Assembly: GCA_038503035.1 (NCBI GenBank)
Contig: JAVSML010001006.1
Coordinates: forward strand, 1-64,000
Length of the DNA: 64,000 nt
Direction: 5' to 3'
From: Crocodylus rhombifer
Taxonomy: Eukaryota; Chordata; Crocodylia; Crocodylidae
The translations under genes and the position numbers were made by a program. This document shows positions 57,051 to 64,000 of this stretch, in pieces (within the stretch, counting starts at the first letter, position 1; each line of letters opens with the position of its first letter). Below the pieces are notes generated by a model that was given only the letters and a program-made list of their open reading frames with translations, was not told the DNA's origin and did not search any database.

Positions 57051-60000
57051 GTCCCACCAAAGGTGAGTCCAGATATTCATTCTTTTTCCACACTCATTTC
57101 TACCCCTGGCTATTTGTATCTGATTATTTGTATCACATGGCTGGACACATAGGTCACATGTTACTTTAGCTGCTCCATGGCTGGATGATCCAAGGTCCAC
57201 AAAGAGCTTTCAAAATGGTTATGAAAATGGTTCTGGCCTGGATATTTAGGTGCCTTCGTTTGTGCCGGTGACTCTTTTCCTGATAGGGAACAGTCTTCCT
57301 GGCTTGCTCTTGTGTTTGTGGAGAGGGGTCACAGACCAAGCCGGATGAGAATTTTCTTTTTCCTCATTACAGTGTAAATGAAAATGAAAAGTATCTCTCA
57401 TTCTTGTTGATTAATTTATTGGGCTTTGGCAGAAATACTAAAACTCAGACAATATCCCTGCAAACAGACCACTTTGGGGAAATTGTCCATTTTGTTAAAA
57501 AGCCATTTTTTAACAAAACTGTTTCAACAGAAAATTTTTGTGCAGCTCTAGTTCTGGATGCTCTCAAAATGAACCAGTGGTTTGCACCGCAGTGAATATT
57601 CATGGATATGAGATTCTTGTTTGTTTGCATTTGTTGTATTTACCCAGCTCTAGTGATTCACTGCTCTATGGAGCAGATGTCTTGAGCTACACAATTCATC
57701 ATAACACTTTGTAATTTGCCTTGTACTAGAGTCCTCAGCAAAAACTGCCATTGTTGAAGCATGCATAAATACTGAACTCCTCTCGGCCCCCTGGGGTACT
57801 GCCGCTAGAACAGGCCTGAGGTATCTTCTCCATTGGGATTTTGCCACAGTGTAGACACAGTTTACAAAAGGTACAACATAATTTGCACAAGGGCAGTTTA
57901 GCCCACTTCTAATAAGATGCAAGTCATGTAGCATCAGTGCAGGCTATGTCAGCACCAGGGGTTTGTAACAGGACAGCTATACTGGTAGATAAATTCCTAA
58001 AGCCTGATTCTCCATTGCCCTTACCATGCAGGTAGCATTGCCTTTTGCACCACAGCAACTGTGTGCATGTTGCTGCTATTCTGGTTGGCTTTGTGTTTTG
58101 CACCCACCCTACAATGTAACTATTATTTGTGTTACAGGTTTGCATAGCACCTAGCAACTTGAAGATCCAGACCTCTGATTTCAACCCTCAGGCACTACTG
58201 TAGTAAAAATAATAAAATACAGGTACCTCTTGCTGCTCTGGCTTACACTGTATGTGTGCTTTAGACAAACAGGAAAATAGAGTCGCTAGGGCTTTTGTCC
58301 TTACTAAATCCATGTGAAATTATAGCAAATAATTAGAAATAAGAAGCAGGCCAACTCCATCAGCAATCAGTGTCCCCACTGCAAATATACCATTGCCAGT
58401 GGATGTTGATTTGGTATATGAATAGCCATAGGTTGCATTTTCACATAGCTGTGTACTAGGCCCAGACTGCTAGGGCACTAGAGTTTGTTCCCAGGATTCC
58501 TGTGGAAAGCCTGGCAAAGCCAAGATAGAAGAACAACGGGGTTAACTACAGCACTGTACTAAGAAATTTGCACTTGAAAAGGCCCCTCCACTCTCCCCCC
58601 AGCCCCTCAGATCAAAGCAGCTCTCCCACCACGCGATTAGCAAAGCTCTGATCGTAACAAGAGGGGTTAACAGCTCTGTAGGCCCCACACAAGACTTTTA
58701 ATAGCCCTGCTTCTAAATGACAGCTAAAGCCTTCACATGATCCCCTCACATGAGTGCCCTCTGGCCATTGCAGCTTGCTGGGCTTCCTAGACAATTTGAT
58801 TACAAAATGGATGGGTTTTCAGTTGCTTACTGTAAGTACAATAATGTCCACAGCATCCTTTAGAGACCTGATCATTTGAGGAGGGGGATTAACAATACCT
58901 TTTCCTTTCATTCAACCTATATGGTCTAGTCTAGTCTCCTGAATTCTCTTTCTAGCTCTGGGAGAAGAGAAGTGCCTGTTGATTAAAACAGAAGGTAGGA
59001 CTTCTGGGGTTTCTTCTTCCCTTGGACAGGGCTATATAACCTTGTGGTTAAACTCAGTGACTGGGAAACTTCTGGGTTTTCTTCCCAGAGAGGAAGTGGT
59101 GTCTAGCTGACAAAGCAGAGGTGTGGGATTCAGGTAACTTTAGTTGTAAAACACTGGGAAAGTGTCAAACTATTTCCTTGGGCCAAGGTTCCCTTGTAAA
59201 GCAGAGGCATTAATATTTACTTCATTCAGGTTTTTGATGAAGTCAGTCAATGTTGTGAAGTGCTTTGATATTCGCATATGAGGAAAATAGCGTATTATGA
59301 AGAAAACTGATTAAGCACAATGTACGATGAGACTGTTATTTCTCAGTGGAGTTCAGCTGAGAGTGCCAGCCACTGTCAGTGAGATATGAATGCCAATGAA
59401 TCCTGCCACTAGGAAAACAATACTTTGCACAGGTAGAATAGTATTTTTCATCTCAGGCTGTAAAAGCACTTTCCACAGACAGATACTTCTCTTTTTACAG
59501 ACGGGGCAGCCAATAGATAGATGCAGTGGCACCTTAGAAGTGTAGCAAAGCCTTTTCCTCTGAGTCCTGGTAGACTAACTTACCCACCAGGCATTGCAGT
59601 GGGTAAAGTGACTCAGACCTAAGCATACAAGTCATAAGAGCTGACTCAGTACCCTTGTTCTGACCATACTGTTTCCTACATCAAAGGACTAGACTCTTTC
59701 TAAGTATTTACCCATCTGTGCATCTGTTGCTATGACTGCTGGAGTCTGACTCAAAAGGTGAAGGATTTGGATAGGAAATCATCTCCAGCTCTTCCGAGAA
59801 AGGAAGATTATCACTGTCCAGTTATTATGGTGGAATGTCACACGACAGAATGGCATCGCTGAAGCCCACCACGCATTGTCTAACAGATTTCACTGAGAGC
59901 GAGTCAAATGAGGAACCACCTGCAGGGCCTTTGTCCTCTTGATGTCTGGAAGGCGAGTTGAAGGGCATATACTGCTGCTGAAATATTACAATCCTTGCAA

Positions 60001-60389
60001 GAAGCACAGGTGAGGAGGACTTGTGTGTGCATGCATTATTTCAGCTTAGACATTGTTTGAATTGTAACAAACATAGTAGAGCTTCCTTTCTTCTGCACTG
60101 GGGGCGGAGGAGGGACACGAAAACAGAATTACCATTCCAGTCTGTCCCTCTGCTAAGAAATAATTTGCATGATGTTAAACCACCCTGAGGCATATTTCAT
60201 CTGCTTTACCACAGAAAACAGCATTTCTCAGTGCTCAGACCTGGGGTCTGAGAGTCTGGTCTTGTTCGTACTGCCAGTTCTAATAGGGGTATGAGCTAAT
60301 TCAAGCCAGGAGGCATAACTTCTATACTTAATGCTTCCACTTATTCACCTTTGCCAAATCACTTCATTTCTGTGTATCCATCAGTAAAA
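57051..60389. other. MLLT6 intron 2, nothing recognised
   Basis: About 3.3 kb with no exon; 59510-59600 has faint words of the gtgttagtctg repeat (cagtggcaccttagaa, tggtagactaac). Confidence 0.5.
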
Positions 60390-60490
60390 CAAGTAGAGTT
60401 ATTATTTCCATTGCAGTAGTTTATATAGGCCCCACTTGGAATTGAGGGCACTGTTGTACTAGGTGCTATACAGATATATATTAAAGGGTC
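60390..60490 (+). repeat. Ancient amniote repeat, sense
   Basis: tagttatatt..ggccccacttggaattgagg and actgttgtactaggtgctat are the diagnostic words shared with 28550-28620. Confidence 0.5.
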
Positions 60491-60539
60491 ATCTACTTAG
60501 GTTCATGAAATATGTGATTTAAAATTTAGTTACTCCAGT

Positions 60540-61340
60540 CCAAAAGGCAGTGTGGACATTTGTTTGTGTAGGACTTCTCTACACATAAAAGTCACAGCAG
60601 TTAAATTGTTTTTTTAATGCATTTAATTAACCCAGCATAAGCTCCTATGCAGACATTCTTATTTTAGCTTAAACTAATTCCTAGGATAAGGCCACAAGAA
60701 CAAGGTAACACAAGGTAAGCCAGGGTGTAAAATTACAGTGTGTTAGCAGTAAATATGAGATACCTTGCCCCCCTTATATTCACTTTCATTTACCTTGGAC
60801 TATCACAACATAGCTGCACACTGTAAAGTCAAACCTGGGTTTACCTTGCGTTAGCTTGTTTATGTACTTGTAAGAGTGCTTGCATGAGAAGTCAGTGCAG
60901 AGTCACTAGTACAATGTAAATTCATTCCTGGGGTCACTTCTCCAAAGTTAAATGAGTACAATTTTCTCATATCAACAAATACTTGAGTCTGTAAGGTCTG
61001 ATCCCCACTTCAAGTTGCATAGAGGTGTTATTATAAACTGATTTAATCAAACAAATACAGTGTTGTATGTTGATGCTTAAATTGGTTTAAATCTGCTTTA
61101 TATTGGTTAACTTGTTGCTATTTACAAGGACAAGCTAAATTGATGTAACTAGTTTTAAATCAATATAAGTGTGTCCTAGATGGGTTTGTGCTAATTTAAT
61201 TTCAGTTGGTAGTTTTGATACATAGACGACTTCTAGGAACATGTTTAAGCTAAACCAAAACAAAAACCTCTTAAATCAAATAGCGTGTCTATATGGGGGC
61301 TTTATACCAATTTAATTAAATCATTTTAAAAACCACGTGA
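60540..61340. repeat. AT-rich stretch of possible old MITEs
   Basis: Repeated ttaaatcaatataa, tggtttaaatctg and taatttaattaaatc words in both orientations with tctacacataaaagtc and gtgtctatatggggg at places where ends might be. Too worn to delimit. Confidence 0.3.
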
Positions 61341-61739
61341 TTTAGCAAGGCCTAAAAGACAGCCCCTGCCCTAATGATTTTTTTCTTTTTACAAGGGTGA
61401 TGCCAGAATTAATTAATGAGCCCTTGTAAAGTGCTGTAGGACACTAAGTTGCTATTGAGCCTCAAACTGAATTGAGGGCAAGGTGCCTAGAATTCTTTCT
61501 ATAGTCTTACACACTACCTGAACTATGTCAGCTTCATCCACACATGAACACAGACACCCATGCATGCACACAACCATCCCGCACTTGCTAACCTTGGGGG
61601 GAGGGGTGACAAAAGGGAAAAAGAAATATGGGGGTCTCTTTTTAGAGACTAACCATAATCTATGAGGGGTGTTGAGAGGCCAGAGATAAAGATTATCGGC
61701 CCCTACCAACCTACTAATAAAAAGGATTGTGCAGCACTT

Positions 61740-61950
61740 TTCACCCCTGCATCTCAAAGCACTGCACAAATGTTGGTCAATATAATTTTGCTTACTAGAA
61801 AACAGGGAAACTGAACAAGGGAGTTAGGCAGCTCAGTATAGGTGAGGAGACAGAATGACTTGCCCAGGGTCATGCCCAGGGTTAGGAACAGACCTTGGAG
61901 TTGAACCTGACTCTCCTGAGTAATTGTACACTGCAGCCCTCACCAGGGAA
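61740..61950. repeat. MIR-like SINE
   Basis: gaaactgaacaagggagtta, tgacttgcccagggtcatg, gagttgaacctgactctcct are the usual SINE landmarks, partly duplicated. Confidence 0.55.
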
Positions 61951-62029
61951 CTACACACTGCTTTCCCAAGAAACAGAGGAGAAAAAAATAGTCTATGCAA
62001 TATAAGGACAAAGTATGGCTCATACTCAC

Positions 62030-62109
62030 CACCCGGGCGGCTCTCTCTTGTGATTCACATTTTCGACAGAACCAGGGTCCAGTAGGAACCTGGACAATTC
62101 CATAGCAAG
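62030..62109 (-). CDS. MLLT6: MLLT6 (AF17) exon 2: end of PHD finger 1
   Basis: On the minus strand a pyrimidine-containing acceptor ending in cag precedes codons for ACYGIVQVPTGPWFCRKCES and then QERAARV, followed by a gtgagt donor. The 80 nt start in phase 1 (a GCT alanine codon split G|CT) and end on a codon boundary. The piece supplies part of the first PHD finger of the PZP module (PHD-knuckle-PHD), including the closing C-x2-C zinc ligands. In the AF10/AF17 family this module binds histone H3 tails in the nucleus. The protein matches remembered human AF17 residues of about 37-63; AF10 is nearly identical here, so the paralogue call rests on later exons. The exon with the ATG lies to the right, outside the window. 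Confidence 0.97.
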
Positions 62110-64000
62110 CTGAAAGAAAAGTAGGAGATGGTCATATGGCTTATTTTTCATTGCTCATTGAATATATACATATATATATGTTTTCTATGATTATAAAAAG
62201 GGGATGCTCCAGCCAAAGCAAAGCTTTAAACAACAGGACTGTAATACAAGATCATAAATTAACATTAAACAGTAGCTTCTCCACCGCACCCCTACCCTCT
62301 AGCAGCAGAACTCTACCCTCTCAAAATACCAAGCTCCCTCTCCTGCCATCACAAGTCTCTCACAGAACATATTTTGGCTTTGATCACACCTGCAGATTAG
62401 AGTACTATGGAAAAAGTCAGCCCAAAACAAATCTGAAGCTTAAAAGGAACAATTAGCACACCTAGTTTGACCCCCACCATGTAATACAGACTGCAGAATT
62501 TCATCCAGTCCACATAGGCACAGAATAGTGAAATACCAGTAACTTGTCTATGCTTGCACAAGAGCTTGCACTATAACCCAGGTCTTAAAACCCCTATCAT
62601 CCCTTCATCAGTGAACCAGACAGTCTTCAGTAGCAGCAGCTCTGGGCAGGTAAGGGGAGGCAAGAGACAAAAAAAACCCAACCAAGCTCCCACAGCTGGG
62701 AACTAGATTTTCAGGAGAGCTCAGTCCCTAAAAAAGTGACCACATTTTCCAAAATGCTCAAAACTCAGCAGAGATGACACTCTTAGCCAGACTTTTATCA
62801 AAAGACTTCAAGCCCCAATATGAAGAAAATGTCTGAAAATGTAGCCTAAAGGGAAGCTGAGTTCTTTGGGGAACCTTCCTCTGATTCTGCCAGAATAGGG
62901 TAGATAGAATACTTATAGCTTCTTGCTCCCTGTCCTAACCAGTTTCAACCCTGCCAGTTCCCACTTTATTTATTAGATTCAAGGTAATTAAAAATATGCC
63001 TATCCAAGGCTGTAGGCACCCTAACTATTGTTAGCAATACAATAGGATCCCAGCAGCATGAAAGGAATCATCTTAATGGGCACTCAGCCAGCCAGACACC
63101 TACAGATACTCTTTTATACCCCTTCATTACTGTAAGAACCTAACATTAGACTTTTCCATAAGCCATGTCCAACAGATGTCTTTTTGCAGCATGCCTGGAA
63201 GGTCACCAACTTTGGGCTGTTTCAGAGCAATGTTGGGAGCAGGTTCCACTTTAACATAATAGCCTCTAGCTCATATCCAGGCAAATATGAACAAAGCTTT
63301 CCCCCAGCAGTCTTTGGTTTTGCCATCATTACTGATTGTTGCTAGATCTCTGTGCAAACAAAAGCTCTCTCTTTTTCATAACCAGCCTGTTTCCTTTCTG
63401 TGATGATGGGACAGTACAAACTCTGGGCTACTAGTCCTGTATAAGGTTTGGTAGTGTCACCTGAGGACATTCTGACTTTTTCAGCCACCCCCTCCCAAAC
63501 CCAGCCAAGGAATGGCCTTGATGGGTCCTGAAGGACCTTCTGACTCTGAGACGATGCTGGCTCCAATGCCACTAAAGCAGGTGGGTTTAAAGCTACAGAA
63601 ACAAAGAAAAGACAGGGGTAAAGGGTAAAATAATTCATGCTCCAGCCACTAAGACAGAACAAATTACATCCTCTTTATTCCAGCTCCAAATCTGAGCTGA
63701 CAGTTGGGGTGGAATCCAGTCGCCCAAGATATTTGAAACTAGGTTCGACAGAGCATCTGAAAATATATTGCTGCAAGCAATCTTGTGATGGTCCCTTGGG
63801 GATTGACAAACATGACCCCAGTTGGTTTTTTTCCTCTCTCTAATGCCTGTGATTTTATGTGAACCAGAAAAAAAATGTGGTGATGGAATTAAACCAAAAG
63901 GGCTGGCTCACTCAACGATGAGCCAAGGCATACACATAAGAAAATAGAAACTGTATAAAAGCAGTGATAGAGGAGCCTGCCTTGGGTCCATCTTTAGCAA
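62110..64000. other. MLLT6 intron 1 (partial), nothing recognised
   Basis: Extends from the exon 2 acceptor to the window edge. I searched for the first coding exon (remembered start MKEMVGGCCVCSDERGWAEN) on the minus strand and did not find it. 62690-62830 has faint fold-back-family words. Confidence 0.6.

Noticed and set aside
4335..62109. MLLT10 (AF10) as the gene identity
   Set aside because: LTMEPIVLQYVPHDRFNK, MAGLLCEEEVLEVDNVKY and the exon 10 landmarks fit remembered AF17, not AF10.
1..64000. tRNA, rRNA or snRNA genes
   Set aside because: I saw no intact Pol III boxes with cloverleaf or conserved snRNA words; SINE-like pieces are only worn tRNA-type fragments.

Overview
The window is vertebrate nuclear DNA, almost entirely intronic. 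Its one host gene is on the minus strand: MLLT6 (AF17), a chromatin reader of the AF10/AF17 family. Nine coding exons can be placed exactly. They run from right to left: 62030-62109, 54575-54629, 49747-49856, 48960-49063, 48064-48157, 42854-42961, 18419-18517, 5997-6171 and 4335-4928. All have AG acceptors and GT donors and join in one frame. By comparison with remembered human AF17 they are exons 2-10. They encode most of the N-terminal PHD-zinc knuckle-PHD module, the basic and Ser-rich linker, and an AT-hook-like region. The start-codon exon lies beyond the right edge. The exons for the leucine zipper and glutamine-rich C-terminus lie beyond the left edge.

The repeats point to a reptile, most likely a crocodilian. 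There are many CR1 LINE pieces with the 3' tail made of units like tctatgaa. There is a dense family of MITEs with GGG..TCTACA ends that resembles the crocodilian Chompy elements. There are several hAT-type MITEs with 8-bp target duplications and many old fold-back and MIR-like repeats. A turtle is the main alternative; a bird is unlikely given the number of DNA transposons. This assignment is inference, not a database match.

Layout, left to right: 1-4334 is intron with a CR1 that was itself hit by a pogo/Tigger-like MITE (1374-1732). 4335-6171 holds exons 10 and 9. 6172-18418 is a 12 kb intron with a 93-bp-arm hairpin, a CA repeat, hAT and GGG-TCTACA MITEs. Exon 8 is at 18419. 18518-42853 is a 24 kb intron with the richest repeat content: a hAT MITE with perfect 8-bp duplication, a 23-G run, a perfect 59-bp-arm inverted repeat, a 1.85 kb hAT-type element carrying a folded CR1 and five ~147-bp tandem units, a 42-bp minisatellite, a 10-N gap and an unexplained GC-rich coding-like piece at about 37035-37680. 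Exons 7-4 lie at 42854-49856, with an old antisense CR1/L3 between exons 7 and 6. A 2.4 kb CR1 is at about 50568-52944, exon 3 at 54575 and exon 2 at 62030.

I found no second host gene, no RNA gene, no CRISPR array, no prokaryotic feature and no convincing new biological system. The noteworthy material is structural: nested transposons, inverted repeats and tandem arrays inside the introns of a conserved chromatin gene.
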